Shown: positions 1 to 6,404 of the stretch, piece after piece | Numbering within the stretch: position 1 is the stretch's first letter | How the letters are laid out: each line of letters starts with the position of its first letter | Assembly (NCBI GenBank): GCA_964636325.1 | Contig: CAZWRV010000138.1 | Coordinates: forward strand, 1-11,579 | Source of the DNA: CAZWRV01 sp964636325 | GTDB lineage: Bacteria; Verrucomicrobiota; Lentisphaeria; Victivallales; GWF2-50-93 | DNA: 11,579 bases | Direction: 5' to 3' | The notes under the pieces: model-generated | Databases searched by the model: none | What the model was told of the DNA's origin: nothing | The model's input: the letters and a program-made list of their open reading frames with translations, nothing else | Position numbers and translations under genes: made by a program

Positions 1-14
1 CGCAAGCTACCTGC

Positions 15-35
15 GCGCCGCAAGGGCGCCTTTTT
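15..35 (+). terminator. Possible rho-independent terminator (plus strand)
   Basis: GCGCC (15-19) pairs with GGCGC (25-29) across a 5-nt loop and is followed by C and five T residues at 31-35. This is the form of an intrinsic terminator for a plus-strand transcript entering from the left of the window. The T-run is also the left arm of a second palindrome, TTTTTCCC-gca-GGGAAAAA (31-49), so the region may also act on transcripts leaving the minus-strand efflux operon. The stem is short, so confidence is moderate. Confidence 0.4.
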
Positions 36-64
36 CCCGCAGGGAAAAACCTAGTACTTGAGGA

Positions 65-223
65 GAGTTTCAGGGGAGTGGTGCTCTGCGAAGATCGCAG
101 TTCTGTCGAACAGAAACTCGATGGAGGGCGAAGCCGTGCTGAGCCGCGGTTGAGCTTGGCTCAACCCTCCGGAAGACGACAAAGATAACGACAAAGTTCG
201 CGACAAAGATGGGCGAGTTTCAG
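65..223. repeat. 159-bp intergenic repeat, copy A
   Basis: This segment is nearly identical to 3562-3720: 5 mismatches in 159 positions, all within the first 28 bases, and the last 131 bases are identical. It begins and ends with GAGTTTCAG. It is built of hairpins: CTGCG/CGCAG, TTCTG/CAGAA, GAGTTTC/GAAACTC, and a GGAGGG...CCCTCC stem. It ends in three 12-bp tandem units starting CGACAAAG. The last bases contain the stop codon of the RND permease (220-222). It is probably a dispersed mosaic repeat of REP/BIME type. No protein-coding capacity is claimed. Confidence 0.85.
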
Positions 224-3200
224 GGGAGGAGCTTTCCGGCGGCCGGCTCGACGTCCTCGGGCGAGGGCCAGGCTCCTCCCGGATGCCGGTGGAATAGCCG
301 TCTAATGTCGTTCATCGCCATGAAGAGGCATGGGACAAGGATGAGGGTCAGAAGTGTGGCGAAAGCCACTCCGAAGGCGATGGTGACCGCCATCGGGATC
401 AGGAAGAGTGCCTGCATGCTCCGTTCCAGGACGATAGGCATCAGCCCGCAGAACGTGGTGAGGGTTGTCAGGAAGACCGCCCTGAACCTCCGCTTCCCCG
501 CCTCGGCAAGGGCCGTCTTCACCGTCATGCCTTGGGCCATCATCTTGTTGACGCAGTCGATCAGGACGATGGCGTCGTTGACGACGATTCCGGAGAGTGC
601 GACGAGTCCGAACATGCTCATCATCGTGAGGGGCAGCCCGAAAAGCAGATGTGCGAGGACCGCGCCTATGAAGCCGAACGGAATGGTGACGAGGATTATG
701 ATAGGCTGCATGTATGATCGGAACTGCGTCGCGATGATGACGTAGTTGGCGAGGGCGGCCAGGGCGAAGCCGATCTTGAGCCCGGCGAGGGAGTCCCGCC
801 ATTCCTGGGCCTGTCCCTCCGTTGAGAATTCGACCCCGGGATATTTTGCCCTCAGGGCCGGAAAGACTTCCTTGTCGAACATCCTTGATATCTCCTCTGC
901 GTTGGCGATGCGCCTGTTGACGTCGGCGGACAATGTGACAAGCCTGCGCCTGTTCTCCCTCTTGATGGAGCTTTCGCCCTCGCAGAGCCTGACGTCCACC
1001 AGGCTTGAGACCGGAACCACCTTTCCGGCGGCGGTGCGCACCCACATCTTCTCGAAGTTCTCCATGCTGTTCCTGCCTTCGAGCTCGGGAAATCTCACCT
1101 TGACCTTCACGTCGTCCCTGCCGCGCTGTATCCTCAGCGCCTCGCTGCCGTAGAAGGCGGCGTTTACGTATCCCGCCACATCGGAGATGCTGTAACCGGC
1201 CTGGTACGCTTCCGGCTTGAGGGTTATCCTGAACTCCCGCAGACCGGGCCGGTAGTCGCTCTTTATGCCATATACCCCTTTGAGGCCGTCAAGCTTCCTT
1301 CTTATATCGTCGGAGGCCGCAAGCAGGACTTCCCTGTCCTTGCCGTAAATGCGGATCTCAAGCGGGTTGCCGCCCGGCCCGCCCTGCAGCGAGCTGAAGT
1401 CGGTCGAGACGGCGTCCGGTATCGCGCCTGTCTCCTTCTCCCATTCCGAAAGCAGGTCCCGGTAGTAGATATTCCTCTCCTCGGTGGGCAGCAGCTCAAT
1501 CACCACCTCGACATTGTTGTTCCCCCTGTATCCGGCCTCGGGGCCCATGATGCTCCCCCCGAAGATGGTGTAGAACGCCTTGGTGAGCTGTTTCCCCGGC
1601 GGAACCTTCGTCCTTGCCTCGACGCGCTTCCACGCCTGGAAGACCTTTTCCGCCACCAGCTCGGTCTGGCCTGCGGTCGCGCCGGGGAGGAGCTCTATGT
1701 TCGCGATCACGAAGTCGTTGTCGCTTTCCGGGAAGAGCACGAGCTTTACGATGCCGCCGCCAATCAGCCCGAGCGTGACTATCAGCAGGCCTATGAAGGC
1801 TGAAAGGCAGAAGTAGCGCCATTCAAGCGCCTTGGATATGAAAGGCCCGTACTTCCTGTCGACGAAGCTTTCCATCGCGCCCGCGGTGTGCATCCTGATG
1901 GCGTGCCCGACCTTGTGCACGATGTTGTCCGGGGCGACATTCTCCGCCGGCATCGGCAGCTTCCTCATGTGTATCGGGAATACTATGAGGCACTCGAAGA
2001 GAGAGACGGAAAGCGCGGCTATCACCGGAAGCGGGATGTGGCAGATGAACTTCCCCATTATCCCTTCCACGAAGAACAGAGGGAGAAATGCGATGACGGT
2101 GGTCAGCACGGACGAAATCACCGGCAGAGCCACCTGGGAAGTCCCTTCGACGGCGGAATCGCGGCTGCCCATGCCCGCCTTCCGGATCCGGTAGATGCTG
2201 TCCCCGACGACTATCGCGTCGTCCACGATTAGCCCCACCACCATGATGAGCCCGAAGAGGCTGATCATGTTCAAGGTCTCGCCGGTGAACCCGAGTATGG
2301 CGAGCGATCCCGCCAGGCTAATAGGGATTGCGGCCGCCACCCATAGGCTGAGCCTGATGTCGAGGAAGAGCCAGAGCGCCAGGAAGACCAGGGCGAGGCT
2401 TTGGAATCCGTTGACCACCAGCAGGTTGATGCGGCTCCTGACGAAGCTTGAACTGTCCTTCCACTTCGTTATGTGGACGCTCGGCGGAAGCCGCGGGATC
2501 TTGCGCTCGAGATATCTGTCTGTCGCCTTCGATATCCTGATCGCGTCCTCGCTCTCGGTCTTGAAGACGTCCACGGACACCGACGGCTTGCCGTTGAAGA
2601 AGGCCCTCGTCTGGACGTCCTGGTCGAAGCTGTCCTTGATGACCGCGACCTGGCCGAGCGTGACGGTCGTCCCGTCGGGCTTGGCGAGGACAGGGATGTC
2701 CTCGTAGTCGCGCGCGTTGTACTTCCTGCCCATGACGCGGAGCTGCATCTCCTCGTTGGAGGTCCTGATGATTCCGCACGGCAGGTTGAGCGAGTTCTCG
2801 GCCACGGCGTCGCGTATCTGGCCGAACCTGAGGCCGTATGCCCTCAGCCTCTTCTCTGACACCTCGATGGATATCTCGTAGTTCCTGGCGCCGCTGATGC
2901 TGACCTGGCTGATCCCCTTGATCCTGAGGACGTCCTCCTCGATTTCGCGCGCCACCTCCTTGAGCTGCTCCTCGGGAAGGTCGCCCCAGACCGCCAGGCT
3001 GAGCACGTCGTTGTGCGCCTTGATCTCGGTGACTATCGGCTTCTCCGCGTCCTTCGGGAACGTGGTTATGGAGTCGACCTTGTTGGTCACCTCGTCCTTG
3101 ACGTCCCTGACGTCGGCGTCCTCCTCGCATTCGACGAACGCCGTGCCGGCGCCCGTAGAAGCCGTGGTGGTGATGCGCTTGATGCCCTCAATGCCGTCCA

Positions 3201-3414
3201 GCGCCTCCTCCAGCTTGATGCAGATACCCTCCTCGACCTCCTCCGGGTCGGCGCCGGGATAAGGGACCGACACGCTTATAATGTCAAGCGATATGCGTGG
3301 AATCACCTCCCTTACCATCGTGAAGGCTGAAATGATCCCCGCGACGATCACCAGGACCATCAGCAGGTTGCCGAAGACTACGTTGTCGATGGATTTTTCA
3401 ATTATCCGGCGCAA
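220..3414 (-). CDS. RND-family efflux transporter permease (AcrB/HAE1-like)
   Basis: Inner-membrane proton-driven pump, expected to work as a trimer with the adaptor encoded just upstream and an outer-membrane channel that is not in this window. From the chosen TTG start it is about 1064 aa, normal for the family. It shows TM1 (NLLMVLVIVAGIISAF), two large periplasmic loops, and the TM4 proton-relay motif GLIVDDAIVV with adjacent aspartates at about residues 398-399. The second half repeats the fold, with the TM10-11 motif SGIVVNDAIVLID. There is no lysine at the usual AcrB Lys940 position. The reading frame stays open to a TTG at 3522, but those 36 extra codons lie inside a hairpin repeat. 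The start at 3414 gives the usual (L/M)RRIIEKSIDN beginning with a weak GAGG upstream. The substrate cannot be inferred. The stop lies in repeat copy A. Confidence 0.93.
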   Translation of the reverse strand: MRRIIEKSIDNVVFGNLLMVLVIVAGIISAFTMVREVIPRISLDIISVSVPYPGADPEEVEEGICIKLEEALDGIEGIKRITTTASTGAGTAFVECEEDADVRDVKDEVTNKVDSITTFPKDAEKPIVTEIKAHNDVLSLAVWGDLPEEQLKEVAREIEEDVLRIKGISQVSISGARNYEISIEVSEKRLRAYGLRFGQIRDAVAENSLNLPCGIIRTSNEEMQLRVMGRKYNARDYEDIPVLAKPDGTTVTLGQVAVIKDSFDQDVQTRAFFNGKPSVSVDVFKTESEDAIRISKATDRYLERKIPRLPPSVHITKWKDSSSFVRSRINLLVVNGFQSLALVFLALWLFLDIRLSLWVAAAIPISLAGSLAILGFTGETLNMISLFGLIMVVGLIVDDAIVVGDSIYRIRKAGMGSRDSAVEGTSQVALPVISSVLTTVIAFLPLFFVEGIMGKFICHIPLPVIAALSVSLFECLIVFPIHMRKLPMPAENVAPDNIVHKVGHAIRMHTAGAMESFVDRKYGPFISKALEWRYFCLSAFIGLLIVTLGLIGGGIVKLVLFPESDNDFVIANIELLPGATAGQTELVAEKVFQAWKRVEARTKVPPGKQLTKAFYTIFGGSIMGPEAGYRGNNNVEVVIELLPTEERNIYYRDLLSEWEKETGAIPDAVSTDFSSLQGGPGGNPLEIRIYGKDREVLLAASDDIRRKLDGLKGVYGIKSDYRPGLREFRITLKPEAYQAGYSISDVAGYVNAAFYGSEALRIQRGRDDVKVKVRFPELEGRNSMENFEKMWVRTAAGKVVPVSSLVDVRLCEGESSIKRENRRRLVTLSADVNRRIANAEEISRMFDKEVFPALRAKYPGVEFSTEGQAQEWRDSLAGLKIGFALAALANYVIIATQFRSYMQPIIILVTIPFGFIGAVLAHLLFGLPLTMMSMFGLVALSGIVVNDAIVLIDCVNKMMAQGMTVKTALAEAGKRRFRAVFLTTLTTFCGLMPIVLERSMQALFLIPMAVTIAFGVAFATLLTLILVPCLFMAMNDIRRLFHRHPGGAWPSPEDVEPAAGKLLP

Positions 3415-3420
3415 ATGCGA

Positions 3421-3561
3421 GCCTCGCAGTTTTGCCGACCGGAAACTCGATGGAGGGCGGAATTCTATTCCGCCGGGCGGCGGGTGTTCCCGCCGCCGAG
3501 AAGACGGTCGAATAGAATTCAACCCTCCATCCGCCAGGCGGCGGATAGGAAAACGATAATC
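3421..3561. repeat. Diverged hairpin-rich repeat upstream of the RND gene (copy C)
   Basis: This is a diverged relative of the 159-bp repeat. It shares CGCAGTT, GAAACTCGATGGAGGGCG and the AACCCTCC end. Its centre is replaced by a long palindrome at 3452-3528: GGAGGG/CCCTCC, then GAATTCTATTC (3460-3470)/GAATAGAATTC (3510-3520), then GGCGGCGGG (3476-3484)/CCCGCCGCC (3489-3497) with a TGTT loop. The 77-nt stem lies in the adaptor-permease gap and could protect the upstream mRNA end, attenuate transcription, or simply be mobile repeat DNA. Together with copy B it fills nearly all of the 327-bp gap at 3415-3741. Confidence 0.8.
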
Positions 3562-3720
3562 GAGTTTCAGAAGAGTGCCGCTCTGCGAATATCGCAGTTC
3601 TGTCGAACAGAAACTCGATGGAGGGCGAAGCCGTGCTGAGCCGCGGTTGAGCTTGGCTCAACCCTCCGGAAGACGACAAAGATAACGACAAAGTTCGCGA
3701 CAAAGATGGGCGAGTTTCAG
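3562..3720. repeat. 159-bp intergenic repeat, copy B
   Basis: Direct repeat of 65-223 with five mismatches. It has the same hairpins and the same three CGACAAAG-type 12-bp tandem units (about 3674-3709). It follows the adaptor stop codon after about 20 bp, so the permease gene sits between two near-identical 159-bp direct repeats. Open frames across it, including a Ser-rich minus-strand frame, are low-complexity by-products of the repeat. Confidence 0.85.
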
Positions 3721-3741
3721 AAGAGCGGCAAATGCTCATAC

Positions 3742-5061
3742 TCATTCCTTTTCAGCCTTCCCTGAGTCGGTTAGGACCGGATTAACCTTCATGCCGTCCA
3801 CGATGCCCTGCTGGATCCTGAACGCCGCGACCAGGTCGCCATCGGACACCCCCTCGGATACGAAAATGGAGTTCTCGGTCCTGTGGACGATCTTCGGCCT
3901 GGCTCCGCGGATCCTGCCGTCGGTCCCGACGATGAAGAGCTTTCCGTCGAACTGAAGCGCGCTCCGGGGTATCTCTATGGCATTTTCGACGGTCCTGCCG
4001 TAGAACGTGACCTTGCAGAACATCCCGGAGACCAGCGGGAAGTCCCCGCCGGAGGAGTCCTTCGACTCTTCGATCCTCGCCAGAATCACGGCCGTCCTTG
4101 TGTCCGCGTCGAACCTGCTGACGCGCCTGACCTTGCCCTTCCATTTGACCTCGGGCCTTTCGACCCAGCAGGCCTCGACCTCAACCTTGTCGTATCCGGT
4201 GAACCAGTGGCCGAAGCCGGCGCCGCCGTCCATTTTGAGGCCGAGGTTCATGGCGTCGAGCGCGTTGACGGCCACCGGTATGTCGATGCAGTGCTCCTCC
4301 ACTATCGTGCAGATCTTCGTCCCCTCCGATACGAACTGGCCGTCCTCGAAGTCGCTCGACTGCGTCCTCCCCTTGAACGGCGTCCTGATCGTGCACCTTT
4401 CCAGATTGACCTTCGCCTGGTCGACCTTCGATGCGGCGTCCGCCTTCTGGGCCTCTAGTATCTCAATCTCCAGCGGATAGAGTTCCACATCCCTCTGGTG
4501 TGACAAGCAGATGTTTTTCTTCTCCATAAGTAGTTGCAGGGCGTTGGTCACCTCGCTCCTCGACGTGGCACCCTTCTCGAAGAGATCCTTTATCCGCTGG
4601 TAGTCCTCCTCCTCCAGCTTCAAGTCCTGCCTGCATATTTCCAGGATGGCCGTGTCATCCTTCTGCTGCTGTTTCAGCTTGGCGATCTGGGCGTCGAGCT
4701 GGCGGACCTGCGCCTCGGCCGACGCCAGCGCCGCCTTGTAGTCGGCGGGATCGATCTCAACGATCAGCTCGCCCTTCTCGAAGAGTTCGCCGGACGACGT
4801 GTTGTCGCCGCTGCTCAGTATCCTGCCCTTCACCTCGGAGTATACGTCGAGGATTATGTACGGCTCTGCCGTCCCGAAGCCGGAGGCCGAGATTCGCAGA
4901 TCCTTCGCCTCCGCCTTGATGACGCTGACGCTCCTGGCCAGTTCCTCCGGAGGCTTCTCCGCCGGTTTCTTCCGGATGAAAACAAGGCCCGCCGAGACCA
5001 GGAGGGCTCCGGCCAGCACCGCAATCGACGCAAATAAAATCTTGAGGTTGTTAGACTTCAT
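3742..5061 (-). CDS. Membrane-fusion protein (HlyD/AcrA-type adaptor) of the RND pump
   Basis: Periplasmic adaptor linking the RND permease to an outer-membrane channel. From ATG 5061 it is 439 aa, with a GAGG 9 nt upstream. A frame extension to 5142 has no family-like residues. It has an N-terminal membrane anchor (about residues 7-29, LKILFASIAVLAGALLVSAG) and a first lipoyl half (about 60-105). A coiled-coil hairpin runs from about 106 to 225, with a tip sequence RIKDLFEKGATSRSEVTNA (about 156-174). That sequence resembles the RLxxLxxxxAISxxxxD motif that contacts TolC-like channels in the AcrA family. Then come the second lipoyl half (CTIRTPFKGRTQ), a beta-barrel, and a membrane-proximal domain. 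It lies upstream of the permease on the same strand, the normal operon order, but with a 327-bp repeat-filled gap. Confidence 0.92.
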   Translation of the reverse strand: MKSNNLKILFASIAVLAGALLVSAGLVFIRKKPAEKPPEELARSVSVIKAEAKDLRISASGFGTAEPYIILDVYSEVKGRILSSGDNTSSGELFEKGELIVEIDPADYKAALASAEAQVRQLDAQIAKLKQQQKDDTAILEICRQDLKLEEEDYQRIKDLFEKGATSRSEVTNALQLLMEKKNICLSHQRDVELYPLEIEILEAQKADAASKVDQAKVNLERCTIRTPFKGRTQSSDFEDGQFVSEGTKICTIVEEHCIDIPVAVNALDAMNLGLKMDGGAGFGHWFTGYDKVEVEACWVERPEVKWKGKVRRVSRFDADTRTAVILARIEESKDSSGGDFPLVSGMFCKVTFYGRTVENAIEIPRSALQFDGKLFIVGTDGRIRGARPKIVHRTENSIFVSEGVSDGDLVAAFRIQQGIVDGMKVNPVLTDSGKAEKE

Positions 5062-5065
5062 CGTA

Positions 5066-5122
5066 TCAAGCCTCGAAGTAGAAAAAACAACGCGGGAAAT
5101 CCGCCGGACGGCAGTTCCGCAT
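5066..5122 (-). other. Possible 18-codon leader ORF before the adaptor
   Basis: A short frame, MRNCRPADFPRCFFYFEA, starts at ATG 5122 and stops at 5066-5068, four bases before the adaptor ATG. AGGAG lies only three bases before its ATG, which is tight for a ribosome-binding site. If translated, it could couple translation to the adaptor. It is equally likely to be a chance frame. Confidence 0.2.
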
Positions 5123-5173
5123 AAACTCCTATTACAATACATTAAGATTCAGGAAATTACAGCGCACCGGAAG

Positions 5174-5452
5174 TTATACTCATTTAGGCTGAAAATTGCG
5201 CATTTTGATTGCGGAGATTTTAGAATTTGCTTCGCATTCTGAGAAACCGCCGATACCGGGGTATCGAAGGTTCTCGAAGGGTGCGGAGCAAAACCGAAAG
5301 ACCGCAATCCGCTAAGGCGGACGAGCATCTTTGGGCCGTATTTTTCCGTTCCTTCCTCGGACGACATTCATGTCGCCACTCGGTCGGAACAAAAAAATCC
5401 AATCCCAAATCTCGCTCGTCAAAATGTCAATTTTCACGCTAAATGAGTATAA
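5174..5452. mobile_element. 279-bp foldback (MITE-like) element
   Basis: The ends form terminal inverted repeats of about 54 bp (5174-5227 and 5399-5452). They begin TTATACTCATTTAG on each strand and then share GAAAATTG, CATTTTGA and GAGATTT blocks with a 1-nt gap. The interior has more small palindromes: CGATACC/GGTATCG at 5251-5266 and CGACAT/ATGTCG at 5362-5375. There is no credible gene inside and no clear target-site duplication at the edges. This is the form of a non-autonomous transposable element. It fills most of the gene-free stretch 5143-5554. I see nothing specific in 5453-5554. Confidence 0.65.
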
Positions 5453-5554
5453 TGTGGTAATAAACCCCGGAGATGAAGCTGCCGCTTCAAAACGCTTCTA
5501 GACTGCATGAGACGGGGCGTAATCCGAGCCACGGCGAGTTTCAATGGCCCGCTG

Positions 5555-5755
5555 TCAGCTCAGCTCTCTTTCGAAAACCAGAATCATCTTGTCGGATTCG
5601 CCGAACGCCCTCGATGGAAGTATCACCTTGTGAAGCCTCTATCCGTCGCGGCCTTCCCGGTTCAGCGCAGCTTCAAGGTCGGGAACCGTGCGGGAGCTGA
5701 ACAGTCCAAGCCCCTCCTGGTCAAGCGTAACCGTCTTGTATTCGTATTTCGTCAT
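5555..5755 (-). pseudogene. DUF4177-like small protein, interrupted by an in-frame TAG
   Basis: From ATG 5755, with AAAGGAG six bases upstream, the frame reads MTKYEYKTVTLDQEG... for 38 codons. It meets TAG at 5639-5641, then continues as RLHKVILPSRAFGE... to a TGA at 5555-5557. The whole is 66 codons, about the size of DUF4177 proteins. These usually have a GW(R/E)L motif in the middle, and the TAG stands exactly where that tryptophan (TGG) is expected (DG-stop-RL). One G-to-A change would explain it. The coding quality continues unchanged after the stop, so this is a recent nonsense mutation, a sequencing error, or a readthrough codon. DUF4177 has no established function. A second DUF4177-like gene lies in integron cassette 1. 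Confidence 0.65.
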
Positions 5756-5781
5756 AGCCCACTCCTTTCATGCGGCTAGTA

Positions 5782-5809
5782 TCTCCTAAGGCGCTTCGCC
5801 GTTAGGAGA
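5782..5809. other. Strong hairpin between brnA and the DUF4177 pseudogene
   Basis: TCTCCTAA (5782-5789) pairs with TTAGGAGA (5802-5809), and GGCG pairs with CGCC across a CTT loop. One G (5801) is unpaired. There is no T-run on either side, so it is not a classical intrinsic terminator. It may still end or stabilise the brnTA transcript or shield the DUF4177 translation start 27 bp away. Confidence 0.5.
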
Positions 5810-5830
5810 AGGTGATAGTTCTGCAATCTT

Positions 5831-6043
5831 TTATGAAGCCCACTTAAGCGCAAGCTTCTTGCCCGAGCGGGCACATTCCGTAAGATAGAGGTTTATTAGA
5901 TTCTGGTACGGGATACCAGTTTCCCTGGCCAAAGCTTTGAAGTAAGTTACGGCATCGGTGTTCAGTCGGAGTGTAACCTGTTTCTTAAAATGTTTGGCAT
6001 AGGGATTTCTGACGGAATCTGAAAAGTCATATTCTTTTCTCAT
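5831..6043 (-). CDS. brnA: BrnA-type antitoxin (CopG/ribbon-helix-helix family)
   Basis: A 70-aa antitoxin, partner of the upstream BrnT. The middle and C-terminal part, KKQVTLRLNTDAVTYFKALARETGIPYQNLINLYL, matches a ribbon-helix-helix DNA-binding domain. The VTLRL strand is followed by two helices, as in the CopG/BrnA family. Its ATG overlaps the toxin's TGA (ATGA, 6040-6043). GGAGG lies six bases before the ATG, inside the end of brnT. In known BrnTA systems the antitoxin binds the toxin and represses the operon. The palindrome at 6341-6357 is the obvious operator candidate. Confidence 0.85.
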   Translation of the reverse strand: MRKEYDFSDSVRNPYAKHFKKQVTLRLNTDAVTYFKALARETGIPYQNLINLYLTECARSGKKLALKWAS

Positions 6044-6330
6044 AAAAAACCTCCATATTGTTCGCGTTCCGTTTTGGTCGCCTTGCGAGCCGAAATAATC
6101 CTTATCTCATTATCTGCCTGCCTGTAAGCATGCACTACGACAAGCAGGCGAAGCTTGGAACTGAACCCAATAAAGATGAATCGGTCTTCTCCTTGAGGAT
6201 GATCCGGATCGTGCTTCAATCTTGCATTTTCATCTGCAAATACCGTAGTAGCCTCTTCAAATGAAATACCATGATTGCGCTGGTTTTCCAACGCCTTCCG
6301 CGTGCCCCATGTGAATCTTATGTTATCCAT
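6040..6330 (-). CDS. brnT: BrnT-type toxin (RelE-fold ribonuclease)
   Basis: A 96-aa protein with the BrnT pattern: the N-terminal FTWGTRKALENQRNHGISFEEATTVF (family pattern ...NxxKHGVxFEEA...) and the C-terminal IRIISARKATKTEREQY. BrnT toxins are RelE-fold ribonucleases that stop translation and are neutralised by BrnA. The toxin-first order is canonical. The ATG at 6330 is only about 6 nt from the -10 box, so the mRNA may be leaderless. The gene is less GC-rich than the amidohydrolase next to it, which suggests acquisition. It could be an old integron cassette, but no attC site is recognisable beside it. Confidence 0.88.
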   Translation of the reverse strand: MDNIRFTWGTRKALENQRNHGISFEEATTVFADENARLKHDPDHPQGEDRFIFIGFSSKLRLLVVVHAYRQADNEIRIISARKATKTEREQYGGFL

Positions 6331-6336
6331 ATTGCC

Positions 6337-6365
6337 ATTATAATGCTGATAGCATTACAGTTCAA
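6337..6365 (-). promoter_or_regulatory. brnTA promoter
   Basis: On the minus strand, TTGAAC (6365-6360), a 17-bp spacer and a perfect TATAAT (6342-6337) make a near-consensus sigma-70 promoter. The expected transcription start falls at or within a base or two of the brnT ATG (6330), which predicts a leaderless transcript. Confidence 0.75.
6341..6357. promoter_or_regulatory. Palindromic operator candidate for BrnA
   Basis: TAATGCT-gat-AGCATTA is a perfect 7-bp inverted repeat with a 3-nt centre. It lies between the -35 and -10 boxes of the brnTA promoter and overlaps the -10. The position and symmetry suit autorepression by the dimeric ribbon-helix-helix antitoxin. Confidence 0.6.
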
Positions 6366-6404
6366 GTAGTATTATCAATTATTATTTGAGCAGAACGCTC
6401 CGGG

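Noticed and set aside
209..3330. Many plus-strand frames of 60-190 codons opposite the RND gene
   Set aside because: They are antisense shadows of a GC-rich gene with a strongly biased third codon position. None shows motifs or ribosome-binding sites.
3398..3745. Ser/Arg-rich 115-codon minus-strand frame over the repeats between adaptor and permease
   Set aside because: It consists entirely of copies B and C of the hairpin repeat, its sequence is a translation of palindromes and 12-bp tandem units, and it has no ribosome-binding site or family likeness.
5782..5809. Hairpin with TCCTAAC and one extrahelical base, resembling a tiny attC
   Set aside because: At 28 bp it is about half the normal attC length, the R' equivalent lacks the G of GTT on the minus strand, and no cassette core matches it.
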